In this document: positions 21,001-32,001 of the stretch, in pieces
How positions within the stretch are numbered: the first letter of the stretch is position 1
How the letters are laid out: every line of letters begins with the position of its first letter
Origin: Hexactinellida sp. DTS-2022
Lineage: Eukaryota > Porifera > Hexactinellida
DNA length: 64,000 bases
NCBI GenBank assembly: GCA_028753945.1
Contig: JAPNXP010000011.1
Coordinates: 2,790,001 to 2,854,000 of the forward strand
Direction: 5' to 3'
Notes under the pieces: generated by a model
What the model was told of the DNA's origin: nothing
Seen by the model: only the letters and a program-made list of their open reading frames with translations
Database searches by the model: none
Made by a program: the position numbers and the translations under genes

Positions 21001-21467
21001 TGCGTTGAAAAAGCGAATGGAAGCATACTGCCAGGTTTCTGATAAGTTGGGATTTATTTCTAACATGACAAAATGAAACCAAATGAACTTTCTGCTGCAC
21101 AGCCTCACAGACGAGCTGATCCAATTCAGTTCTTACCTAATGTCAGAAATGAATAAAGTTATAATCCTTGATGTAGTATAGAACTATTCATTTTTCGAAT
21201 ACTATCGCAGCATGGTCTTTGCGAGGCATTCCCAAACCTAAATATAACACTGCGCATATACTTATGCCTTATGGTTAGCAATTGTTCCGGTGAGCGATCG
21301 TTCTCCAAACTTAAGCGGATAAAAAGCGAATTTCGCTCAACTATGTCCTAGAGTCGCTTAAATATGCTTTCTTTGATGTCAATAGAACACGATTTACTCC
21401 AAAAATTTTACTTCAGAGAAACTATTGAAGAGTTCACTAATCGCAAATCTCGTAAAGTAAAGGTTTA
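18091..21467 (+). pseudogene. hAT-2 transposase (TTF finger, DUF4371/hATC type)
   Basis: Plus-strand relic. The N-terminus is a charged MLKFKGGAEKEREKK start. A TTF-type zinc-finger region follows (RRLYCLSCKLF near 18575, then DWGHGQRSISRHEKGNSH near 18637). Next comes the hAT core with WKNVLQRIVAVVKFLAERG, SVSIDSTPDIT (first Asp) and, after the foldback insertion, GQSYDNACNMSGKYIGVQ (second Asp) and CFAHSLNLVGK, then LSDTRWSARADA. The hATC end has CSGERSFSKLKRIKSEF (Glu) near 21280. Blocks occupy several frames with several stops. The foldback insertion splits the codon run GGHT-G-EELV between 19212 and 20158. Confidence 0.85.
19213..20157. mobile_element. TAGTCC-family foldback element, copy 2
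   Basis: 945 bp, almost entirely two inverted arms of about 470 bp meeting near 19690 with a loop of roughly 20 bp. Termini are TAGTCCAGCG and CGCTGCACTA. It interrupts the hAT-2 coding sequence, and CTG (ACTG, sharing the last A) is repeated at both junctions, so the target duplication is only 3-4 bp. Unlike copy 1 (4989-6133) it has no MITE in its centre, and the arms diverge by a few percent by eye. Confidence 0.9.
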
Positions 21468-21652
21468 GTCAATTATGTTATTCATGTAGTCATTAAATTG
21501 TTTATGCTTTCATTGTCAGTGGTGATTTTTCTAAATTCTATCTGATAATGATGACTGTTTGTGCATGTCATGAATAGAGGCTAAAAATAACAGCCTCACA
21601 ATTCTACTGGGCGCCCGGCCTCACAAGCCTTTATCCGCCCCTGGGGCCCTTA

Positions 21653-22262
21653 TCAAGCTATTCTATCTGTACAAAAGCACAGAAAGTTCCCCGATGCCCC
21701 CCCCCCCTGGCCAGGACTCCCATGCATCTGATGTAGCTTATTTGAGACTAGCTGTTCTAATAGACTTGTCAAGCGATCCAACTTAAAGTCAATGCTCTTG
21801 AGGATGCACAGTTTCTCATCCTCCCTTTCCAGCATTTTCTGCCTTAATGGATCGGGTGTAAGTAAATTTTCTTCAGAAAACTTTCGCTTTCTTGGAGGCT
21901 TGATTTCATTTCCCGAGTCTAAAATACATTGTGGAAGATTCATGATGGCGTATGGACTAATCGCCATTTCGATTTCGCTTAAATGTGCGATAGGTGATTC
22001 GATTGAAAGGTCAATACCGCCTATAATTCCTACAAAAGCTTTCCTTACCCTTAATGGACTTGATCTTCACTTCAAGCTCCGTTAAGCCGGCTTCAGCCTG
22101 ACCACCGCCTGCTAATCTTTCACCAATTTTATGCAAAATGTGTATAATCATTTGAATGTATATTACAATATTCACAATTCTCAGAAAATTGGTCGAAGAT
22201 AGAACATCGAAATGTATTATCATTGAATAGGAAGTTAAGGACGGTTTATCAATTGGATCCAT
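21653..22262 (-). pseudogene. Unidentified coiled-coil protein fragment
   Basis: Minus-strand pieces in two frames: an upstream segment with LTELEVKIKSIKGKES (about 22110-22010) and a downstream segment with MNLPQCILDSGNE, PPRKRKFSEENLL and a heptad-like helix ILKSIDFKLDRLTSLLEQL (about 21790-21730). The basic cluster followed by a coiled coil is reminiscent of the accessory DNA-binding proteins of DNA transposons, but I do not recognise a family. A poly-C tract at about 21700 follows. Confidence 0.35.
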
Positions 22263-22809
22263 TGACTAAGCTGTGACTATATTCCTACTGGAGATATTGC
22301 CTCAATCATTGGATTCACGTTTCCAAGGAAACCGAGGAATGTGGTAACATTCCATAATTGATTCTGAGATATTTTATGTAGAATAACTCCTAGATGGGTT
22401 AGTCACAGCAATTTGTTTGAAAAAGCGAAATTGAACATTTACATGCGATCAAAGTTTTGGCATATTTTGTCTATTAGACAATACGGTGACGTCCATTTCG
22501 ACAAAGTGGTACCTAAAAATATGTGTCTTGTACATGACCACCTTTATATAAAACAATTACATAAGTAGAAGTATCCTGGATTACTTATTTCGAAGAATAA
22601 TTGCATTGCATATATTTAGTTGACTATACTAATTCATCCATGGTTCAAGTCCATTAAACCGCGGCATTGCCTTAGGCTTAGAGTATAAAATGCTATGGGT
22701 TATACTTGACGAGAATGTTGGACCATTTCTTAAAACATCATCCTTGTTCCTGATATTTTCATGGTCTCGCGTAATGGTTGCTGCCATTTCTTCACAAATA
22801 GCGTTCTTA
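22263..22809. other. Non-coding, repeat-derived
   Basis: No gene seen. A segment around 22320-22370 (GGAAACCGAGGAATGTG) recurs inverted near 30170-30200, so this is probably old dispersed repeat. Confidence 0.35.
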
Positions 22810-23180
22810 TCTACGAAACCCGCCAACAAATTGAGGTTTCCACTCGAAATTTATCACACCTCGACAAGTTATGACGTCATTGTCACATTTCGAGAACCCT
22901 GAAAATTTACTTAACCGCACACAATTCCCGCCCTCTAAGAGATAAAATCTGAAAATATAATAGAACATGTACATTAATGATGCAGACATGTTGGTCACAC
23001 CAGATTTCCAATATACTTACTCATTATCGCATGATGACGTAATCACTAAATATTACATATTTAGGCCTATTTACGCTTTATAATCAATATTAGGAGTGTA
23101 TAAACCACAAACCAACCGCGAAGCGGTTGGTGTGTGGTTGTGTTCTGCCGCGAAGCGACCTAGAAAGCGAAGCGCGCTAG
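22810..23180 (+). mobile_element. Helitron-like non-autonomous fragment, copy 1
   Basis: Similar to 30686-31287. The last 90 bases hold two hairpins: a perfect one, ACCAACCGC-GAA-GCGGTTGGT, at about 23111-23131, and a terminal one, AAGCGAAGCGCGCT, followed by CTAG at 23180. A 3' hairpin plus CTRR-type end fits Helitrons, which move by rolling-circle replication without target duplication. No Rep/helicase gene is present. The 5' end is not defined. Confidence 0.5.
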
Positions 23181-23275
23181 TTAATAATAAATGAGTATAA
23201 AGTTGTTCGTATGATTATTATAGTATACAATAGACACTATTTATACTAGCCGAATGTGTCTGAAATGTCGCATTC

Positions 23276-23390
23276 ATATAATCATAATTGCATCAATTTC
23301 GCAATAGCTGCTGGGTCATTGACATAATCATAATTGCACCAATTTCGCAATTGTTTTTGGGTCAGATCAATTTCGCAATTGTAACTTTAA
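23276..23390 (+). repeat. Degenerate direct repeats, AATTTCGCAAT type
   Basis: Three degenerate copies of a roughly 55-bp motif (CATAATCATAATTGCACCAATTTCGCAATT and shorter variants) lie upstream of the Ginger-B relic. They might be subterminal repeats of that element. No matching 3' set was found. Confidence 0.5.
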
Positions 23391-24080
23391 AGTGTACACA
23401 ATTAGTGAAATTATTCAGATGTTTCAACTCAAATTATATTTGGTAAGAATACGTATTAGTTTAATTAAAATTTGATCATGACTAAAGTCAAACAGTAGAT
23501 CTGCAGACTTCAAATAGAAAGGAAATTTATTATCAGTAGTATTTAGGAATTCTTTTGGAATTAGGACTGTTTCGACGTATTTTGAGTATCGTCGTATTTT
23601 GAGTACTGTCGTATTTTGACTATGAAAAATTAACTTCAGTGTTTTATTGCAAAGTAAATACTCCATAACAATGAACATCATTTATTCGTTCGAATGAGTA
23701 TTTAAACAACTTTTCAAATGTTTACTAACTAACTGACTTTGTATTTGCTTTAGGAAATTACCTGTCAAACCCAATTTGAAATATGGATACAGTCGTATTC
23801 GAACAAATCCGTGAATATCTGAAGAAGAAAACTATCCCTTCGGAGTTGAAGAAGCAAAGGAGGAATAATTTCATTCGTAAGTGCAGTGTGTATAGAGTTG
23901 AAGAAGGAGACAAACTATTCAAGGTTAGCTGTTCTTTATGTTGTAAGGTTGTTTATGGTTCCAACCGTTCCGCGTAATGCGTAAAATCCTCTCTTTTGTC
24001 ACGACTTTTGCACAAGCCTTAGTTATCACACTTACTAGTCACCCCCTAACTTGTTGGCGTAATGTCACTTTGAATGAACC

Positions 24081-24295
24081 CTTCCAAACATTTATGCATG
24101 TTTGTGTTCCCTTATTAATAAAAATATAAATGAATTACGAGTTAATTAACGAACCTTTACAAACATTTATGCATGTTTGTGTTCCCTTATTAATAAAAAT
24201 ATAAATGAATTACGAGTTAATTAACGAACCTTTATAAACATTTATGCATGTTTGTGTTCCCTTATAATTAATTAATTAATTACGAGTTAATTATT
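24081..24295. repeat. 75-bp tandem repeat, three copies
   Basis: Units with AAACATTTATGCATGTTTG start at 24086, 24161 and 24236. The first two are nearly identical and the third is shortened into a TTAATTAAT run. The array lies in a presumed intron of Ginger-B. Confidence 0.92.
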
Positions 24296-25919
24296 TTAAA
24301 AATGAGTATTTTTTTATCTGAACACAAGAATTGGGTTTGAAATTCTAACGATCTGAATAATTTAGTTATCTCATATTAATTTTTTCAGTTTATTCGCGAT
24401 TCTAACGGAAGAGAAACATTCCTCCAAGTAACAACTCAATCTGAATTTTTGGATATTATTATTCAGTACCACCATGATGTAATCCATGCTGGAATGCGAA
24501 CCACGTTTCATGCTATTCGCTCTAAGTACACTTGGATGGGATTATACAAAGAAGTTGAAAATTATGTGAGCGATTGTGATCAGTTATTTAAAACTATTGC
24601 CAGTATTTTAGTTGAGTTTATTCCTAGATCAAAATCTGTCATCAGTGTCAAATAACTGCTTCACTCCCACCCCAACCTCAACGAGAACTTCAACCCATTT
24701 CACCACCTGAAGAACCTTGGAAACATTGTGGAATCGACCTTGTATGTGACATGCCGGCAAACTCCTTTGGATTCCGCCACATACTAGTTATTGTATGTTA
24801 TCTAACTAAGTTTGAGGTTGCTCGTGCTCTAAAGACCAAGACAATCAAAGAGGTATTTAGCAAACTGCAGGAAATATATCTTACCTATGGTGTTCCTCAC
24901 GTCATTCAACAATTTACCAGAAAGGTGGTATTCAATTTGTTAATTTGAGTAATTGAATCTTATGGAGTTGGTTGTATCCTATCACTTTAATTAATTGATA
25001 ATTAAATATACTATCTGGACAATCAGATATACGTATTGCATACAATAATCAAGTTCAACATAGATTTAATTAGGAATTAAGATATAAATAAAATGCCTCT
25101 GTTATTTTTCCATGATATATCACGAAATACCTTGGCTTATAACATCTATCATTTAAAATGAATTCCAAAGCTACCACCAAAATATAACGTAGACAATCGT
25201 AAGACCACCGCCTACCATCCTCAAAGTAATGGACTAGTAGAAGCGCACAACAAAATCCTCAACACGTAAGTGAAATTCAGTTTTCACTAGTGAATTCGAA
25301 TTTATTACTACGTATTTCATTAGCAAAATCAATAAAATGAAATTCGAAAGGGATGCTGAGTGGCCAGGCAAGCTTCAATCTGCTGTATTTTCTATCAACA
25401 CTCAGTTCAAGAGAGCAACAGGCTCCACAGCATTTCGACTCCTGTTTGGAAGAGAGTGCTATCCATTCCCCCTTCTGAACTTGATATCTGGAGCTCATGA
25501 GGATACTCAAGACCACCAAAATCATATTTTTGATGATGAAGAAACGGTAGGTACTAATTTATGTTCTCCTTATTATTACACATTTTAAAATTAATATTTT
25601 AACGTCAATTCCAAACTGGATCCATAGAAAGTTTAATTGCAGTTATTATTTACGTCTCTAGACGAACGATTTACCAATGGAAACACTATATCCTTTTCAA
25701 TTACCTGACTTTGAAGATGAATGGATCGATCAAATTGAAGATAATCATTCCAGTGAAAGAATGTCAGCGCGGAATAACATCATGAAAGAGCAAAAAATAC
25801 AAAATAATATTTTCGATCGCAAAGTCTTGCTTAATAGGTAGTGATATTTGTTATATGATTTGCTTACTTAAATAGGAACTAAACCCAGATGTTATTGAAA
25901 TATACTTCCTACTACTACA

Positions 25920-26084
25920 TTCGAAATCGGGGTTTTTTGCCACGGGTTTTTTTGCCTCTCCGGGTTATTTTTCCTCCTTGCTTCTCCTTGTTTCTTCATG
26001 ACCACATTGCACTGTATAATGTTAAATACGGATTTTTTTGCCTCTTTTTCCATGTATTAGGAGGGCAAAAAATCCCGATTTCGA
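25920..26084. mobile_element. Small MITE in a Ginger-B intron
   Basis: 165 bp with inverted termini TTCGAAATCGGGGTTTTTTG and CAAAAAATCCCGATTTCGA, and internal repeats of TTTTTTGCC. No clear target duplication, so the superfamily is not assigned. Confidence 0.7.
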
Positions 26085-26550
26085 CTCTATTGTAAATAAT
26101 TAATTAATTATTCTGTTATTCAGTAATTGATTATATTAAATTGTGAAATAGATCGGAGTTTGAGGAAGGTGATTTGATTCTTGTTCAGAACATCAAGAAA
26201 TCAAAGAAATTACCTGGGACGAAAAACGAACAAAAATTTATTGGTCGATATACGGTTTCCGAAGTAATTCCTAGCCATCTAGTTACACATAAAAATCCTG
26301 CAAGTGACAAATCGACAAACATTCCAATTCACTTGTCACGAAAGTATCGGCAGAAAGATATCAAAGTAAGTTAAACTTGTTGATTACTTATTCAGTAAAC
26401 GATTATTAGCAGGGTCAAATACGTCCTCTTGTATACTTATGTATGAATATACTATATAACTTCGATAGGTTAAACCACCATCTTATGGACATAGGATATC
26501 AACAGCAAGAAAACCTAAATATGTCACCATACAACATGGTTCTATCTAGG

Positions 26551-28278
26551 ATGTTAAATTTGGGGGGGAAGCTTCCCCCCCACCCCCCCAGTAGATAGAA
26601 CCCTGTACAATCTGATGTGTAGAATAATCTTGATCAGCACTTAATATAATGCAGACTAATATTCCCGAATAAGTTACTATTATTGATGTATATTATTATT
26701 AATTAATATATGTCTCATATCGGTCTACCAGTCTCTCTGTGTGTCACACTTTGTTTCGTATTATAAAACTCGGGCCGGCACAGTGGGAATTTAGGTGGAA
26801 ATAGGCTACTTTTTTGTATCCCAAATCTCTTAATCATTTATCCATTGAATTCACCATACTTTCTAACATAGGAATGTAAATTTTCACTTATATCTAACCA
26901 TAAAATTAGTTGTTATGGTATTCATAGCCAAATGCATTTGAACAATAGGAATTTAATTTTGCGGTTGATCAAAATGACTAGGTTCATTGCAATATAATAT
27001 GTACACAATTAGTAAATTGATTGATTGATTTCAAGTATATTTTATAACTATATATATATAACTACATCAATTTAAATGATTGGAAGTCTTTCAACATATT
27101 TTGTTTTTGGTGCAAACTTTTTCTTATGCTTCAGTTTCGGACAAATAAAATCATTTAGACGCCATCAAAAAACTATGAGACTTATAGTGCTGTGCCCTGC
27201 TGTGAAATCTATATAGTTTTAAAATGTTGCTTCTACACAAATATTCAAATTACAAAAGTATTTTACCCCGCACGGAGGCGCACTGAACACTTTATTTTAC
27301 AAATGGATATACCACTTCAGTAAATATATAGCATCACTTTCAATCGAGAAGCTCTTGAATTTCTCAAAATGCAACCTTTGTGAGAGAAGCTTCCAATCCA
27401 GTGACTTTATGGATTACGATCATTTGGGATCTGACTAATATCAAACAATTCGGTGTCAATTGGTGAATTAAAGTTTAGCAGGGAGCTGAACTGTCGCGAA
27501 TTAGTGGAAACATACTTTTTTGCTTACTCAGATGTCAATAATATTGTCAAAACTGTGTTCTACTTGCTCTAAAACCTAGGTGATGCAATATTCTTATAAA
27601 AAAGTATCTAAATCGCGAAAAGGGGCGACGTGGGTCACTTAATAAATTTGAACCATATATATTAGGATTTTTGAAATAATTACACATTGTTCAAGAAATA
27701 TAATCAATAATCATCGATGAACAATAAAAAATTTGTTAACAAAACTAAATATAATTTATGACAGAATTAACATGAATTGTCTATAACTACGTTTAGGAGA
27801 CTACGTACATCATTTTTGATGATGCCATTCAGTTTGCAGCTACCGATAACCTATATATCAATAAAACTTCATTAGAGTCTATCTAGCATAGTTCTCCTAT
27901 TTCCACTTACCCCCTGAAAATGCCCAATGTGTCGGGTACCAATCTGAAATAATTATAATAAATAATCGAACAAAAAATATCACTCCACTGAGGTAATTGA
28001 GTATGCTGATTTCGAATATAAAATTTCCAGCAACATATGTGATTATTTGATGCAAGTAATCGATTTTACTCCACTAAATACGAATTGAAACCGAGGCGAG
28101 GTCTCAAGCATTTCGTTATAACGGGAGAATTTAGTTCCTTAAAACATATATATACACCAGGAGAGCGTCTCATGCGAATGCAAACCATTTGCATTTCAAA
28201 AACCGTTTAAATTTTGGGTAGAACTTAACCTAATTGTTTGTCATTTGATAACTTAGGAGAAGTAATTGATGAGTTTGT
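26551..28278. other. Non-coding stretch between Ginger-B parts
   Basis: About 1.7 kb without recognisable coding sequence. A G/C homopolymer hairpin lies at 26562-26590 (GGGGGGG ... CCCCCCC). The rest is AT-rich. It may be a large intron, or inserted DNA separating the two halves of Ginger-B. Confidence 0.35.
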
Positions 28279-29374
28279 TTGTACCTAACTGAAGAAACAT
28301 TCGAAGATATGGATGAACTGAGTATAATGATACCAAAAAAGCTATCAGAAAAACTCAATTCGCTCAATTCAGAGGTAATTTCAGCTCTACAAACAGGCAC
28401 ATACATTACACCCAGGGGCGGATACAGCCCTTCGACTCAGGGGGGGCCAAAATTTGGAGGGGTATGGAGCGAGTAAACGAGCGACGGTAAGGGGAGTCTG
28501 GGGGGCTTGCCTCCCAGAAAAAAATTACCCTTTGATAGCCAGATATTGATCTATTACCATTTTTATATACTAAAATGACTAAAATTACAAAAATTCCCCC
28601 CATGAGAAAAATCTCAGGGGGAACCGGGCCCCTCTTGCCCCCCTTCTAGATCCGCCCCTGATTACACCACTTCATAGAAAACTAGGAACAAAAGCTTTAA
28701 CATTAAGGTCATTGGATATTCTTTTTGAATACAGTTCAAGACCCGAAATAAGTTCCGAGTTCAAACAGCAAATATGACATAGCGTTGCCTTATGGTATGA
28801 CGAATATGCCGAAGCTGAATTTGGTGCCAACATACTCCGGAATAAATGGGAACGAGACAACCCCTTCGCTGTCCTTCTACAGTGGTGGTGTTGTTGATTT
28901 CCCCAGAAGAAGTTATTCAAATCACGCATAGAATCACCTCCTAAGACAAACTCGGAAAATAGAGTGTTAACGCAAGAGGACTTTAATTTACCAACATGGC
29001 AAGGGGAATACAATAACATTGCACAAAATAATACTTGCCCCCTCCACAATATCATCGCCATATTAAGTCTGTTTAAGGAGAAGATAATTTAATCTTGTTG
29101 AATACTCGGGTCTACACCATCTGATGCGAAATTCCATGAACTTATGACCCTTGTCAATGAGTTTAATTTCGATAAGCTCAGAGACTTCATTGCTAAAGCT
29201 TTTGGAATGCAGACTACAGACTCTGACCTGATGGAACAATACGACTTTACTGCTCTAAGGGTACAACCATTAAATACCTACAAAGCATTAACCTCTGCAA
29301 CGACAAATACACATCCACCTTCTACTGCCATCAATGTCATAGCACATTCACCTGGACCTGTATGCTTGGAATAA
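28279..29374 (+). pseudogene. Ginger-B C-terminal region with a non-OTU end
   Basis: The block GTYITPLHRKL, split by a MITE at 28413-28660, followed by FKQQI and LWYDEYAEAEFGANILRNKW, lines up with the intact Ginger's GTFITPLHEDL, KQEIRETVLSW and IYPNFGDTLAAKY (exons 8-9). This ties it to Ginger-B upstream. After that the two diverge. Instead of an OTU domain there is TWQGEYNNIAQNNTCPLHNI (about 28990-29040), then FHELMTLVNEFNFDKLRDFI and a Cys-containing tail. The NTCPLHNI motif recalls the Cys box of other cysteine peptidases, but I cannot assign the domain. Possible coding continues weakly to about 29800. Several stops are present. Confidence 0.6.
28413..28660. mobile_element. hAT-like MITE with exact target duplication
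   Basis: 248 bp with termini CAGGGGCGGATACAG and TAGATCCGCCCCTG, flanked by perfect 8-bp duplications ATTACACC (28405-28412 and 28661-28668). It interrupts the Ginger-B ITP-LH codons exactly at the duplication. It is GC-rich and contains GGGGGGCC tracts. Confidence 0.92.
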
Positions 29375-30382
29375 TCGGTTCTGTTATCGCTAACATCGAG
29401 CATTCAATATGTGCCAAACTACTCCCATCGAAATTCAATAAATGTTGTTGTAGACAGACCGATAAGTTTGAAATAAGCTCCAGCCTAGCCAATTTGATTA
29501 TATCCCTCCACTTCTCACCATTGAAATTGGGCACCTTCCTTAGTCTAGTCTACTACTACCTGACATCAATAGACACTTTACCATCAATCAGCGGTACGAG
29601 TTTACCGGCCTCTCGATCCATCTCTCAAATCACTTTACTCACTAATTCGCCTCGAAAACCAAATCTATAAATTTGACAGCATACGCGATCACCACTTGAA
29701 TTATACCCCAATTCTTCATTCATCTGAACAGTCAATACATTATACTACACCACGGACTACTATAATACCGGACTTGACAAAGCCAAACCACAGTCAAAAA
29801 TGCATAGGCTGAACCGTGACTATCGTTATATAAGTCCTTACTATTGAGTAGATTTTGCTGGACCATGGATTACTTAAAGGCCATTGATTATTAGCTGTCA
29901 TTTATTTATCTCAATAGCTAGTATTGACAGACCTGAGAAATGTATTATAATTGTATAGGAAGTTAGGAACATGATATCAAGGCATACATAACACCCTTTA
30001 GAATTGTGATATATGACCATTTGATTACGTAATCGCTATTTTTCATGGGAATTATCGTGTTTTATAGCCTGCTTTTAACATAGTTAAACGCGTTATAAAT
30101 GTTCAAAATTGGAACATGAGGATGTCCATAACTAGTTGAATGAAATAGATCGAAATTATAAATGGAATATTGACACATTCCTCGGTTTCCAGGGAAATAC
30201 ATATTTCCTAAAATGAGCCATAAGGCCCCTGAAATTCTGTTTACGAATACAGAGGAAATCTAATAAGAATGACGAGTTTCTTTCAAACAATGCTATCTTG
30301 TGTATTCTTTAAGTTCCCTTCTGAACTAAGGAATCTATCTATCTATACTATTAAATCACAAACCTATATGTGTATATATATA
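29375..30382. other. Non-coding or decayed tail
   Basis: Possible faint continuation of Ginger-B coding sequence to about 29800. The rest is AT-rich with no recognised feature, except a segment near 30160-30200 that recurs inverted at 22320-22370. Confidence 0.3.
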
Positions 30383-30566
30383 CAGGTAAACCTCCCAAAG
30401 CGGCACCTCCGAGTAGCGGCAACCTCCGAGAAGCGGCACAAAATAATTCTCCCGATGGGTGCCGCTTTGGGAGTTTTACCTTACGAGCAACCTCCCAAAG
30501 CGGCAACCTCCGAGAAGCGGCACAAAATAATTCTCCCGATGGGTGCCGCTTTGGGAGGTTTGCCTG
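30383..30566. mobile_element. TA-flanked MITE with internal duplication
   Basis: 184 bp from CAGGTAAACCTCCCAAAGCG to its complementary end CGCTTTGGGAGGTTTGCCTG, with TA on both sides, as in Tc1/mariner or pogo-type elements. The body consists of two near-identical halves of about 90 bp, each with CTCCGAGAAGCGGCACAAAA. A tandem duplication of one MITE unit is likely. Confidence 0.8.
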
Positions 30567-30585
30567 TATATCTATATCTATACTA

Positions 30586-31287
30586 TCTATATTACTAAAC
30601 ACAAACCTATTTGTATGTTCCGAGTTGATTGAAGAAAGTATTCGGTTTCCAAATGTGATTTTTGGCATACTGGGGTAACTTTTGGCACCCGCCAATAAGT
30701 TGAGGTTTCCACTCGAATTTCTCACACCTCGACAAGTTATGACGTCATTGTCACCATAGCTGTCAAGTTTTGGAAAATATAATCAAAGATTGGGTGGAGT
30801 CCACTGGGACGTTTGCTAAATATTTCCAGATATGGAAATATGGATATATTGAGTTAACAAACGTGATTCTCACCCTCTATCATCCCTTGGTCGATCAAAA
30901 GTACCACTTTCATATAAAATTAAATCCACCGATAGGTCCGAGAGGTCGCACCCAGTGACCTCCCAGCCCCCCCAATCAGCAATATGTTGGGGGGGGGCGA
31001 TCAACAATATTTGGGGGGGGGGGCCCTAAAAACCCCAAACTTGGCGCCTATAATTGTCGCATTTAGAGAACCCTGAAAATTCAATAACCGCACATAATTC
31101 CCGCCTTCTAAGAGTTATATAAAAATATGACAATTTAATAGAATTTCACATTGTTAAATATGACTATTTAAGCCTATTTCCGCTTTATAATCAATGTTAG
31201 AAGTATGTAAACCACACACCAACCGCGTAGCGTTTCGTGTGTGGTTGTGTTCTGCCGCGAAACGACCTAGCAAGCGAAGCTCGCTAG
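30586..31287 (+). mobile_element. Helitron-like non-autonomous element, copy 2
   Basis: Starts near a TCTATATTACTAAACACAAA stretch and ends in a hairpin (AGCGAAGCTCGCT) followed by CTAG at 31287, matching copy 1 (22810-23180) over its 3' half. About 300 bp with G-runs (about 30757-31053) is absent from copy 1 and is probably a later insertion. A further diverged segment at about 31320-31440 repeats part of the same sequence. The stretch 31480-31560 is an inverted copy of 30650-30730. Confidence 0.5.
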
Positions 31288-31569
31288 TTTTAATGATGAT
31301 GTATCCAAGTGGTAATTAGTAGCGTCTTTGTCACATTTTGAGAAGCGTGAAAATTCATTTAATCGCACATAACTCGCACCCTAAGAGATTAACATCTGAA
31401 AATTTAATAGAACATTTACATTAGTGATGCAGGAACGTTGGTTCATCAGTTTATCAATATGCTTTTTCATAAAATGGCGAGGAGTGAGAAATTTTGAGTG
31501 GAAACTTTACCTTGTTGTCTAGTGCCAAAAGTTAACTTATATGCCAAAGATCAGAATATTGAAACTGTT

Positions 31570-31714
31570 CAGTTTCTTGACTCGATTAAGCGGAGAAATC
31601 TATTAAGCGAAAATATTTTTGCCAAATGTCATTCCGTCCTATAAATCCTGCGAAATTTTCCCCCGATTTAGCGGAAAATTAATTAATCGGTAGCTCTATT
31701 AAGCGGGGTCACTG
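31570..31714. mobile_element. pogo/Tigger-like MITE
   Basis: About 145 bp from CAGTTTCTTGACTCGATTAA to an end reading AAGCGGGGTCACTG, with internal GATTTAGCGG motifs. The ends are imperfect inverted repeats, suggesting age. Confidence 0.55.
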
Positions 31715-31817
31715 TGTATACATATATTATTATTTGTGTTTTAATATATTAGAGAGACTTCTTTTTGCGGGGGCGAAATATGTCAATGCCACTACCTAAG
31801 CGTTCAATATCTATATA

Positions 31818-32001
31818 CTGTCAACTCCGCTTAAAAGAGTCACCTCGTGACCATGTGCTTTGACCCGATTAAGCGGATAAATCCACCAACTGAAAATATT
31901 TTTAGCCAAAATTTAATTCCGTTCTATAAATCCTGCGAAACTTTGACCCGTTTATGCAGTGGAATATATTAACCGGTGGCTGTATTTAGCGGAGTTGACT
32001 G
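31818..32001. mobile_element. pogo/Tigger-like MITE
   Basis: About 184 bp from CTGTCAACTCCGCTTAA to TTAGCGGAGTTGACTG, preceded by TA. Its body (ATAAATCCTGCGAAA) matches the neighbour at 31570-31714, so the two belong to one family. Confidence 0.7.

Larger units (their letters stand above)
17779..21643 (+). mobile_element. hAT-2: ZMYM1-type hAT element, degenerate
   Basis: Candidate termini are CAGTAGCGGATTAA at 17779 and its imperfect complement (TTTATCCGCCCCTG) ending at 21643. The nearest flanking repeats are GGGCCCTA and GGGCCCTT, offset by three bases on the left, so the duplication is only tentative. The target itself appears to have been a short inverted repeat (TTGATAAGG ... CCTTATCAA). 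The element contains a transposase relic and is split by foldback copy 2. Confidence 0.7.
23783..26550 (+). pseudogene. Ginger-B: second Ginger lineage, integrase part, degenerate
   Basis: Exon-like pieces run in the same order as in the intact Ginger at 9.2 kb. They are an N-terminal MDTVVFEQIREYLKKK exon (23783), the HHCC domain (YHHDVIHAGM ... VENYVSDC), an integrase core block beginning EEPWKHCGIDLVCDMP (Asp, about 24720), a truncated second-Asp region, AYHPQSNGLVEAHNK (Glu, about 25210) and WPGKLQSAVFSINTQ. A C-terminal beta-barrel region IGRYTVSEV (about 26240) stands where the GPY/F motif is expected. Introns fall at corresponding places. The protein differs strongly from the first Ginger, so this is a separate lineage. 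There are several breaks. A small MITE (25920-26084) and a 75-bp triplication lie in introns. The C-terminal part appears to continue at 28279-29374. Confidence 0.85.

Noticed and set aside
23394-27020. Direct repeat TGTACACAATTAGT at both positions as possible ends of Ginger-B
   Set aside because: Short AT-rich match, not inverted, and the C-terminal region of Ginger-B lies beyond the second copy.
30269-30725. Overlapping open frames of about 100 codons on both strands
   Set aside because: They run through a GC-rich MITE with a 90-bp internal duplication; no protein motif.
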